Positions 1 to 5,474 of a stretch of DNA of 8,036 nt are shown piece by piece; the stretch's first letter is position 1, and every line of letters begins with the position of its first letter. The notes below the pieces were generated by a model. It was not told the origin of the DNA. It was given only the letters and a program-made list of their open reading frames with translations, and ran no database searches. The position numbers and the translations under genes are program-made. This DNA comes from Gammaproteobacteria bacterium. Lineage in GTDB: Bacteria > Pseudomonadota > Gammaproteobacteria > Pseudomonadales > Azotimanducaceae. The stretch is from positions 1 through 8,036 of the forward strand of contig JAPOYW010000225.1 in the NCBI GenBank assembly GCA_026706425.1, written 5' to 3'.

Positions 1-2
1 CG

Positions 3-554
3 CTCCCCGAACGGGAAGGCTGGGTGGACCGCGACCAGCTCTTCGGTTTCCACGGCCGCGACCGCAAGCCGCAGATGGCACTGGCCGAATCCTTCGGATT
101 CAGCGACTACGCGCAACCCGCCGGCGGCTGCTGTTTCCTGACCGACGAACGCTATGCCGGCAAATTGGCCGATCTCTGGCAGGCGCGGGGCGTGCGCGAC
201 TACGACTTCGACGACATCATGCTGCTCAAGGTCGGTCGTCACATTCGACCGGCACCGCACTACAAGTTGATCGTCGGTCGGGAAGAGGGGGAGAACAACT
301 TCCTGGCCGGCTACCGGCGGCGGTTCGTCCATCTCGACACGGTGAGCCACACCGGGCCGCTGACATTGATTGACGGCCAACCGACCGATGCCGACCTTGT
401 GCTTGCCGCGCGCATCGCCGCCCGCTACTCCCAGGGGCGCACTGCGGCCGAGGTTAGCGTGAACGTCCACCATCCTTCGGGCGTTTCGGCGGAACTGCGT
501 GTCGCGCCCATGCTTCCGACCGAACTGAAACCCGCTTGGCACATCGGGGGCTGA
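3..554 (+). CDS. PP-loop/ThiI-like tRNA-thiolation protein, C-terminal part (5' end outside window)
   Basis: The reading frame is open from the first base of the window. It reads LPEREGWVDRDQLFGFHGRD before the only nearby candidate start, a GTG at 24, so I treat it as the 3' part of a longer gene. Seen: a PAGGCCFLTD segment with adjacent cysteines, then DDIMLLKVGRH, KLIVGREEGENNFL and a basic RRRF stretch. These resemble the C-terminal half of bacterial proteins often named tRNA (5-methylaminomethyl-2-thiouridylate) methyltransferase or ThiI-like, in which an N-terminal PP-loop ATPase is joined to an NFACT-R-like RNA-binding domain. The catalytic PP-loop would lie outside the window. A TusA-family gene starts 10 nt downstream, which fits a role in sulfur transfer to RNA. 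The substrate is inferred. Family recognition is from memory and moderately sure; the coding call itself is firm. Confidence 0.7.
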   Translation, partial: LPEREGWVDRDQLFGFHGRDRKPQMALAESFGFSDYAQPAGGCCFLTDERYAGKLADLWQARGVRDYDFDDIMLLKVGRHIRPAPHYKLIVGREEGENNFLAGYRRRFVHLDTVSHTGPLTLIDGQPTDADLVLAARIAARYSQGRTAAEVSVNVHHPSGVSAELRVAPMLPTELKPAWHIGG

Positions 555-564
555 CCGGAACACG

Positions 565-816
565 ATGAACGGCACCCAAGTTCCGCACGGGGCACCCACG
601 ACCCGTCTGGATGCACGCGGACTGTTGTGTCCCCTACCCGTTATCCGCACCCAGGACAAGATCAGGATGCTGAAGGTCGGCGATGTGCTGGAAGTCGTCG
701 CCACCGACCCGGGCGTGCTTCACGACATTCCCGCCTGGTGCCGGGTCCACGGCCATCGGCTGCTGGTCACCGAACAGCGTGCCGACGACTTCCGGTTCCA
801 CATCGAGGTCGCGTAG
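565..816 (+). CDS. TusA-family sulfurtransferase (sulfur carrier)
   Basis: The product is 83 residues, the usual size for TusA/SirA/YedF proteins. It carries the diagnostic CPxP motif as C22-P23-L24-P25 after the family's LDxRGLLCP run. The typical GDVLEV strand and the 'ATDPGVLHDIPAWCRVHGH' helix region follow. In this family the CPxP cysteine carries a persulfide and hands sulfur to partners such as tRNA-thiolation enzymes or sulfur-oxidation proteins. A second cysteine (C59) lies in the AWCR helix. The ATG at 565 places the CPxP cysteine at the expected depth; the ribosome-binding site is weak. The gene lies 10 nt after a ThiI-like gene, so co-transcription and functional partnership are likely. 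Whether it is TusA proper or a paralogue cannot be told from this stretch, so I give no symbol. Confidence 0.9.
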   Translation: MNGTQVPHGAPTTRLDARGLLCPLPVIRTQDKIRMLKVGDVLEVVATDPGVLHDIPAWCRVHGHRLLVTEQRADDFRFHIEVA

Positions 817-837
817 GGGACATCCTCGTGGTGTCCC
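817..837 (+). terminator. Hairpin directly after the tusA-like gene (possible terminator)
   Basis: GGGACA (817-822) and TGTCCC (832-837) pair perfectly across a 9-nt interval, starting at the base after the TAG stop. No T-run follows, so this is not a canonical Rho-independent terminator. It could instead stabilise the 3' end of the sulfur-relay mRNA or mark a weak or Rho-aided end. Confidence 0.35.
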
Positions 838-886
838 GTCCTGATTGAGCCGACGCTGCCCGCCGCTCTGCCGCACAAGCGCCAGC

Positions 887-912
887 GCACCAGATTTGAC
901 CAATCTGGGTGC
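887..912. repeat. Inverted repeat in the ntrB upstream region
   Basis: CCAGATT (890-896) and AATCTGG (902-908) are perfect inverted copies around a 5-base centre, TGACC. Allowing one bulged G (909), pairing extends outward to GCAC (887-890) with GTGC (910-912 plus the bulge side). It lies just upstream of the NtrC palindrome, and a TTGACC -35-like hexamer (896-901) sits across its centre. It could be an operator or a transcript hairpin; the sequence does not decide. Confidence 0.45.
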
Positions 913-925
913 AATGCACTAAGTT
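896..925 (+). promoter_or_regulatory. Candidate sigma70 promoter for ntrBC
   Basis: TTGACC at 896-901 matches the -35 consensus in 5 of 6 positions. At 18-bp spacing a weak -10-like TAAGTT lies at 920-925 (3 of 6 matches). The -10 half falls inside the NtrC palindrome at 915-931, so phosphorylated NtrC would be expected to block this promoter. The weak -10 keeps confidence low. Confidence 0.3.
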
Positions 926-935
926 GGTGCATTGC
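911..935. promoter_or_regulatory. NtrC-binding site upstream of ntrB
   Basis: The 17-bp core TGCACTAAGTTGGTGCA (915-931) fits the enteric NtrC operator pattern TGCAC-N7-GTGCA almost ideally. The perfect palindrome is longer: GCAATGCAC (911-919) mirrors GTGCATTGC (927-935). The gene immediately downstream encodes NtrB, the partner kinase of NtrC, which makes autoregulation the obvious reading. In E. coli NtrC also binds at the ntrB (glnL) promoter and represses it. The site lies about 55 bp before the chosen ntrB start. NtrC identity is from pattern and context, not binding data. Confidence 0.75.
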
Positions 936-986
936 CGGTGTGAGAAAAGGGAGCACGGACGGATTCTTGCGGCTTCTGGAGCACCC

Positions 987-2159
987 ATGCGTGGAACGTT
1001 TTTTGCTCGCAATCCCACTGTGGCTACCTATCGGGACATTCTCGATCAGCTGACCACGGCGGTCGTCGTGGTCGACGCCGCGAGTGATCGCTCGTTCCGC
1101 ATTTCCTACCTGAACCAATCGGCCCAGTCGTTATTCGGACGGAGCGACACCCGTACTCTCGGGATTCCCCTTGCCAGACTGATACACGACGACCATGCGA
1201 CGCCCGCGGTGCTGCAAGACGTGCTCGACACCGGACAGCCCTTCACCAAGCGCGAGGTGCCCCTTTACGTCGTCGACGGACTCGTTCGGGTCAACTACTC
1301 GATCTCGCCCTTGTCCGAGACAGAGCTTCTTGTCGAGTTCGAACGGCTTGACCGATTCATTCGCATCGACCGCGACGAGCGCCACGTCACCCTCCAGGAG
1401 ACGGTGCGCAAACTCGCCCGGGGACTCGCCCACGAGATCAAGAATCCGCTCGGGGGCTTGAGGGGCGCGGCGCAGTTGCTGGACAGGCAGTTGGTGGACG
1501 ACGAACAGCGCGAGTACACCTCGGTGATCATCTCCGAGGCGGACCGGCTCAGGAACCTGGTTGATCGCATCATGGGGCCGAACGGCGAGGTGTCGTTCGA
1601 GCCGGTGAACGTGCACCACGTGATCGAGCGGGTCGTGAAGCTGCTCGACGCCGAGAGTCCGGCCGAGGTCAAGTTCGAACGTTCCTACGATCCCAGCCTT
1701 CCGCAGGTGGAGGCGGACTTCGAAAGGCTGGTCCAGGCGACGCTCAATGTCCTGGGCAATGCCACGCTCGCACTGAAGGATACGCCCGACCCGTGCATCA
1801 GGTTGGAGACCCGGGTGGTCCGGCAGTTCACCATCGGCCCGAACCGTCATCGCCTGGTGGCCAACGTCGACTTCATCGACAACGGGCCGGGGGTACCGGC
1901 AGACATCGCGGACCGGATCTTCTACCCGATGATCAGCGGCCGGGCGGAGGGCTCCGGCCTCGGTCTCGCCATCACCCAGACCATCATCGCGCAGCACAAC
2001 GGTCTGATCGAGTGCGAGAGCGAACCGGGTCGGACCGTATTCTCGTTCTACCTGCCCATCAGCCAGCCGCGACCGTCCGCTACGGCCAACGGCGCCGTCC
2101 CGGTGTCGGCCAGCCGCGGCGTGGGCGCGCCAATCGAGGCCCAAAGCCATGGCCAATGA
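987..2159 (+). CDS. ntrB: Nitrogen-regulation sensor histidine kinase NtrB (GlnL)
   Basis: NtrB is a cytoplasmic kinase/phosphatase that, under PII control, phosphorylates NtrC when nitrogen is scarce. The 390-residue product has an N-terminal PAS-like domain (about residues 12-115, LTTAVVVVDAA...YLNQSAQSLFG). A HisKA dimerisation domain follows, with H-box GLAHEIKNPLGGLRGAAQLL and phospho-acceptor H149. The HATPase domain shows an N-box (VLGNATLAL), a G1 box D298-N-G-P-G302 and a G2 box G322-S-G-L-G-L. No membrane segment is visible. The frame is open back to a GTG at 909, but that codon lies at the edge of the NtrC palindrome. The ATG at 987 has a TGGAG ribosome-binding site (977-981) and gives the normal family N-terminus, so I prefer it. 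ntrC starts 11 nt before this gene ends, which indicates translational coupling. Confidence 0.95.
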   Translation: MRGTFFARNPTVATYRDILDQLTTAVVVVDAASDRSFRISYLNQSAQSLFGRSDTRTLGIPLARLIHDDHATPAVLQDVLDTGQPFTKREVPLYVVDGLVRVNYSISPLSETELLVEFERLDRFIRIDRDERHVTLQETVRKLARGLAHEIKNPLGGLRGAAQLLDRQLVDDEQREYTSVIISEADRLRNLVDRIMGPNGEVSFEPVNVHHVIERVVKLLDAESPAEVKFERSYDPSLPQVEADFERLVQATLNVLGNATLALKDTPDPCIRLETRVVRQFTIGPNRHRLVANVDFIDNGPGVPADIADRIFYPMISGRAEGSGLGLAITQTIIAQHNGLIECESEPGRTVFSFYLPISQPRPSATANGAVPVSASRGVGAPIEAQSHGQ

Positions 2160-3543
2160 GCGGGTCTGGATCGTCGACGACGACAGTTCGATCCGGTGGG
2201 TCCTGGAACGCGCGCTTTCCCAGGCGGGCTACGGAACCGAGTCCTTCGAACGGGCCGACGACGTACTCGACCGGATGGACTACGACACACCCGATGCGGT
2301 GGTTTCCGACATCCGCATGCCGGGCCGGGACGGGCTGGAACTGTTGGCGATCCTTACCGACCGGCATCCCGATCTGCCCGTGATCATCATGACCGCCCAC
2401 TCGGACCTGGACAGCGCGGTCAGTTCCTACCAGGCGGGCGCCTTCGAATATCTGCCGAAGCCGTTCGACATCGACGAGGCGGTGGCCACCGTCGGTCGTG
2501 CGGTGCTTGTGAGCCGTGAGCAGTCCGGGGCGGACGCCCCTCCGGTGGACGACGTTCCGGACATCATCGGGCAGGCGGGGGCGATGCAGGAAGTGTTCCG
2601 TGCCATCGGTCGACTGGCCCAGTCGAACATCACGGTCATGATCGAGGGCGCCTCCGGCACGGGCAAGGAACTGGTGGCGCGGGCATTGCACCGGCACAGT
2701 CCGAGGGCGTCCAACTCCATGGTCGCGCTGAACATGGCGGCGATACCGAGCGAGTTGATCGAGTCGGAACTGTTCGGCCACGAACGGGGCGCGTTCACGG
2801 GTGCGAAGGACCAGCGCATCGGCCGTTTCGAACAAGCCAACGGCGGGACGCTGTTCCTCGACGAGATCGGCGACATGCCCGGGGAAGCCCAAACCCGGCT
2901 GCTGCGGGTGCTTGCCGAGGGCGAGTTCTACCGCGTCGGCGGTCGAGCGAGCGTCAAGGTGGATGTCCGGATCATCACCGCCACCCACCGCGACCTGCGC
3001 TCTCTCGTGGCCAACGGCACGTTCCGCGAAGACCTCTACCACCGCCTGAACGTCATCCGCGTACATGTGCCGACACTGGCAGACCGCCGGTCGGATATCC
3101 CCCTGCTCGCCGAGCACTTCCTCAACAAGGCGGCGCGGAACTTCGGCGGCGAGCGGAAGGTCCTGCGCAAGGAGACCTTGGAGTACCTGGAGACCTTGGA
3201 GTGGCCGGGCAACGTTCGCCAGTTGGAAAACACCTGCAACTGGCTCACGGTCATGGCGCCGGGTCGCGAGGTGCACGTCGACGACCTGCCGCCGGAACTC
3301 CATCGCACGACGAATACGGACGAGGAACGCGACTGGCAATCGTCCTTGGCATCCTGGGCTCGGAAGACCCTGGAGCGTGGCGGCACCGGCATCCTGGACG
3401 AGGCGACGCCGGCATTCGAATCGACGATGATCCGCGTCGCGCTCGAAACGACGGGAGGGCGCAAGCGCGACGCCGCGAATCTGCTGGGGTGGGGCCGCAA
3501 CACGCTGACGCGCAAACTCGCGGATCTCGGTATCGACGTATGA
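2149..3543 (+). CDS. ntrC: Nitrogen-regulation response regulator NtrC (sigma54 activator)
   Basis: The 464-residue product has the full three-domain layout of NtrC. The receiver domain (about 4-120) has acidic pocket D10-D11-D12, phospho-acceptor D54 in SDIRMPG, T82 and K104 in YLPKPFD. The AAA+ domain (about 138-370) has Walker A GASGTGKE with K173, the sigma54-contacting loop GAFTGA (214-219), and Walker B LFLDEIGD (D238-E239). The C-terminal Fis-type helix-turn-helix (about 425-464) ends RDAANLLGWGRNTLTRKLADLGI. All key residues are present, so it should be a functional activator of sigma54 promoters for nitrogen assimilation. Numbering matches E. coli NtrC around D54 and K104. The start overlaps ntrB by 11 nt, and trmL follows after 7 nt. 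Autoregulation is suggested by the NtrC site at 915-931. Confidence 0.97.
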   Translation: MANERVWIVDDDSSIRWVLERALSQAGYGTESFERADDVLDRMDYDTPDAVVSDIRMPGRDGLELLAILTDRHPDLPVIIMTAHSDLDSAVSSYQAGAFEYLPKPFDIDEAVATVGRAVLVSREQSGADAPPVDDVPDIIGQAGAMQEVFRAIGRLAQSNITVMIEGASGTGKELVARALHRHSPRASNSMVALNMAAIPSELIESELFGHERGAFTGAKDQRIGRFEQANGGTLFLDEIGDMPGEAQTRLLRVLAEGEFYRVGGRASVKVDVRIITATHRDLRSLVANGTFREDLYHRLNVIRVHVPTLADRRSDIPLLAEHFLNKAARNFGGERKVLRKETLEYLETLEWPGNVRQLENTCNWLTVMAPGREVHVDDLPPELHRTTNTDEERDWQSSLASWARKTLERGGTGILDEATPAFESTMIRVALETTGGRKRDAANLLGWGRNTLTRKLADLGIDV

Positions 3544-3550
3544 TCGCGAG

Positions 3551-4021
3551 ATGCTCACCATTGCCCTGTTCGAGCCGGAGATTCCGCCGAATACCGGCAA
3601 CATCATTCGTCTAGCGGCGAACACGGGCGCCCGGCTCGCCCTGATCGAGCCCTTGGGATTCGAGTTGACGGACGTCCGGCTTCGGCGCGCGGGGTTGGAC
3701 TACCGCGCGCTGGCGACCACGACCGTGTACCCGGATTTTGCGAGATTTTCGGCAGCCGTCGGCCAGCGACGACTGTTGGCTTTCTCGACGCGGGGAATGC
3801 GGCGCTACGACACCGTTTCGTACCGGGACGACGATGTGCTGCTATTCGGTCCGGAGACCCGCGGTCTGCCGGAGGCGATTCTCGACGCGTTCCCGGTCGA
3901 TTACCGCCTGCGTATACCGATGCACCGGCACCCGGATGCGAAACGTGCGCCGAGCTTGAACCTCGGCAACGCCGTATCGATCGCGCTATACGAGGCCTGG
4001 CGCCAGCTGGACTTCAGTTGA
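3551..4021 (+). CDS. trmL: tRNA (cytidine(34)-2'-O)-methyltransferase TrmL (YibK family)
   Basis: This is a SPOUT-class methyltransferase that 2'-O-methylates the wobble nucleotide of tRNA-Leu isoacceptors using S-adenosylmethionine. The 156-residue length matches the family. Motif 1 is N14-T-G-N-I-I-R20, motif 2 is LFGPETRGLP (98-107), and motif 3 is SLNLGNAVSIALYEAWRQ (135-152). Motif 3 is unusual. Ten residues separate IPM (122-124) from SLNL, where E. coli and Pseudomonas TrmL (recalled from memory) have about five. The Arg normally before that Ser is Pro134, and the usual NLSN reads NLGN. The start ATG follows the ntrC stop by 7 nt, so it is probably the third gene of the ntrBC transcript. 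Its 3' end overlaps the convergent secB by 8 nt. Confidence 0.95.
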   Translation: MLTIALFEPEIPPNTGNIIRLAANTGARLALIEPLGFELTDVRLRRAGLDYRALATTTVYPDFARFSAAVGQRRLLAFSTRGMRRYDTVSYRDDDVLLFGPETRGLPEAILDAFPVDYRLRIPMHRHPDAKRAPSLNLGNAVSIALYEAWRQLDFS

Positions 4022-4487
4022 CGACGCCGTCGCCGTCCTGGACGGGCTGCTGCGCGGCTTGGCGGCGTTTCGCCTCCGCGTAGAGCGCCTCGAAGCTGAT
4101 CGGTGCCAGCATGAACGGCGGAAACGCGCCTTTCGTGACCAATCCGTCCACGGCTTCGCGGGCGTAGGGGAAGAGGACGTTCGGGCACGCCACGGCGAGG
4201 GCTTGGCGGCGGATGTCGTCGTCCATGCCTTCGAGTCTGAACACCCCGGCCTGTTGGAGTTCGACGATCATCGCCACCTCATCCTCGATCAGCGCCTTCA
4301 GGGTCAGCGTCAACACGACTTCGTGGCGAACGTCGTCGAGTCGGCTGCTTCGGCTGTTGATGTCCACCTGCACCTGCGGCGTCCACGTTGAGTCGAACAC
4401 GGCGGGTGCCCTCGGCGACTCGAAAGACGCATCGCGCAGGTAGATGCGCTCGATGGCGAGATGGGGACCGGATTGCTCGTCTGGCAT
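4014..4487 (-). CDS. secB: Protein-export chaperone SecB
   Basis: SecB is a cytosolic tetrameric chaperone that keeps preproteins unfolded and delivers them to SecA for export. The 157-residue product carries the family landmarks in order: AIERIYLRDASFESPRAP near the N-terminus, EVVLTLTLKA, VELQQAGVFRLEG, CPNVLFPYAREAVDGLVTKG and FPPFMLAPISFEALYAE, ending in a polar tail. The frame stays open upstream in an unrelated sequence that is the shadow of the rhodanese gene. I therefore use the ATG at 4487, which gives the family N-terminus. That start overlaps the upstream rhodanese stop by one base (TGATG), indicating translational coupling. The 3' end overlaps trmL by 8 nt on the opposite strand. 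Confidence 0.96.
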   Translation of the reverse strand: MPDEQSGPHLAIERIYLRDASFESPRAPAVFDSTWTPQVQVDINSRSSRLDDVRHEVVLTLTLKALIEDEVAMIVELQQAGVFRLEGMDDDIRRQALAVACPNVLFPYAREAVDGLVTKGAFPPFMLAPISFEALYAEAKRRQAAQQPVQDGDGVVN

Positions 4488-4903
4488 CAGCCTTTGACCA
4501 TTGGGAGATTCTGGTTCAGCCACTCCGTGACCCCGCCCTTCAACCGGGCGACGTTCTCGAAACCGGCCTTGCGGAGAGTCGTGCCCGCGGCACCGGCGTG
4601 TTGGCCCATCTTGCAGGCCACCACGATGGGTCTCGACTTGTACTTCTCGAGTTCGGAGAGCCGCGTCGACAGGGCCGCGTGGGGGACATTCACCGCGTCG
4701 ACGATGTGGCCTTGGGAATACTCCTTGGCGTCGCGGACATCCAGCACGACGGCGCGGTCCCGGTTGACCAGGTTGACGAGTTCCTGGGGCGTCACCGAAC
4801 GCCCGCCCCGTGCCACTTCGTTGCGCACGAAGAGGATGAGGACGATGAGGAACCCACCGACGAGGTACCAGCGGTTGGCGATGAATTCGAACAGTTGGTC
4901 CAT
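4487..4903 (-). CDS. yibN: Membrane-anchored rhodanese-like sulfurtransferase (YibN type)
   Basis: The 138-residue product has one N-terminal membrane segment (about residues 12-27, WYLVGGFLIVLILFV) and a single rhodanese domain (about 40-135). Rhodanese landmarks are VVLDVRDAKEY (53-62), GHI (65-67) and the active-site loop C97-K-M-G-Q-H-A. It therefore has a canonical persulfide cysteine, unlike my recollection of the E. coli YibN loop. The C-terminal LKGGVTEWLNQNLPMVKG is typical. Orientation and position next to secB match the yibN-grxC-secB operon of other gammaproteobacteria, but grxC is missing and secB follows directly. The frame is open to a GTG at 4939. I chose the ATG at 4903 because MDQLFEFI plus the membrane helix is the usual start. 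The physiological substrate of this family is not established. Confidence 0.9.
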   Translation of the reverse strand: MDQLFEFIANRWYLVGGFLIVLILFVRNEVARGGRSVTPQELVNLVNRDRAVVLDVRDAKEYSQGHIVDAVNVPHAALSTRLSELEKYKSRPIVVACKMGQHAGAAGTTLRKAGFENVARLKGGVTEWLNQNLPMVKG

Positions 4904-4912
4904 GCACCACGG

Positions 4913-4918
4913 ATTATA
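4913..4918 (-). promoter_or_regulatory. Perfect -10 hexamer just upstream of yibN
   Basis: On the minus strand TATAAT occurs exactly 9 nt before the yibN ATG. No convincing -35 lies 16-18 bp further upstream, and there is no extended -10 TG. If used, it would put transcription start only about 2-4 nt before the ATG, giving an almost leaderless mRNA. It may be a chance match. Confidence 0.3.
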
Positions 4919-4990
4919 GCGCTCCGAGCCGGTGCCCACTGGCGCGGCTCGAGTTTATTCACGGCGTCTGAGTCTGGAGACTGTTGATCC

Positions 4991-5009
4991 CTCAGTGCCA
5001 TATACTGAG
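4991..5009. repeat. Small inverted repeat between yibN and the M23 remnant
   Basis: CTCAGT (4991-4996) and ACTGAG (5004-5009) are perfect inverted copies around 7 bases. A second tiny palindrome, AGTCT-GG-AGACT (4971-4982), lies just before. Together they occupy the boundary between the conserved yibN upstream region and the non-syntenic insertion. No T-run follows, and function is unknown. Confidence 0.3.
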
Positions 5010-5366
5010 CCCGTACACGTCCTCGTGATGTACCAGCATCCAACGGCGGAAACGACGATGACGAGGAGGAAGAAGAGGACGCCGACCAGTCTCCCGGCTG
5101 TTGGCAAGACTTGGTCGTCGGGGAAACTTCCGTCACTTCGGGGTACCGGACTGCGGATCGCCCGAATCACAATGGAGTTGACCTGAACTGCACAACTGGC
5201 ACCCAGATCCGCGCTGCGGAAGCGGGCACTATCTCACGCATACCGAATGCCAACCTACCCGCCGATCACTTCGTGGAGGCGGGCGAAAGTGGCAGCGGTG
5301 GCAATATGATCTGGTCACTTACGAAAGCGGTCGCACAGCTCAGTTCATGCACCTGTTGCCGCTACC
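5009..5366 (+). pseudogene. Broken M23 (LytM-type) metallopeptidase fragment
   Basis: One frame is open from 5009 with no ATG or GTG start; the first usable codon is a TTG at 5111. It encodes an acidic low-complexity stretch (NDDDEEEEED, about 5051-5080), then CWQDLVV, SGYRTADRP and the M23 zinc motif HNGVD (His codon 5168, Asp codon 5180), followed by GTQIRAAEAGTIS. Similarity stops at GGNMI (about 5311) and resumes in the next frame as VTYESGRTAQFMHL (His codon 5350). This is what loss of one base near 5311-5315 would cause. The C-terminal HxH zinc motif expected in M23 enzymes is not visible in any plus-strand frame downstream. The signal peptide is also not seen. I call it a decayed, inactive remnant. 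The 3' boundary is approximate. It is not similar to EnvC as far as I can judge. Confidence 0.65.
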
Positions 5367-5406
5367 CCGTCGACGGCGGTTCGCCCCGCGTCGTCCGCGC
5401 GGTGTC

Positions 5407-5436
5407 GGCGCGTATCGGCGCGTATCGGCGCGTCGC
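5407..5436. repeat. 10-bp tandem repeat, nearly three copies
   Basis: GGCGCGTATC occurs twice in a row (5407-5416, 5417-5426), followed by a third copy diverged at its end (GGCGCGTCGC, 5427-5436). The unit is not a multiple of three, so gain or loss of a unit shifts any frame running through it. It lies between the M23 remnant and the start of the downstream ORF. Confidence 0.75.
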
Positions 5437-5474
5437 GCCGTTCCGAGACCGCTGCAGACGCTGCGAGTCCGCGG

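Noticed and set aside
909..986. Extra 26 codons at the ntrB N-terminus from a GTG at 909
   Set aside because: The codons run through the NtrC operator, resemble no NtrB N-terminus, and a better start with a ribosome-binding site exists at 987.
3171..3202. 14-bp perfect direct repeat (GGAGACCTTGGAGT) inside ntrC, 18-nt period
   Set aside because: It encodes ETLEYLETLEW in a place where the protein has the same length as E. coli NtrC. It therefore reflects similar codons, not a duplication.
2080..3624. 514-codon minus-strand ORF
   Set aside because: It lies antisense to ntrC, whose domains and catalytic residues are complete. Long antisense frames are expected in DNA with G/C-rich third positions.
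4955..5170. Minus-strand 71-codon ORF with a hydrophobic stretch (VLFFLLVIVV), looking like a small membrane protein
   Set aside because: The hydrophobic run is the antisense of the acidic GAC/GAG/GAA tract at about 5054-5080. The plus strand carries recognisable M23 sequence immediately downstream in the same frame as that tract.
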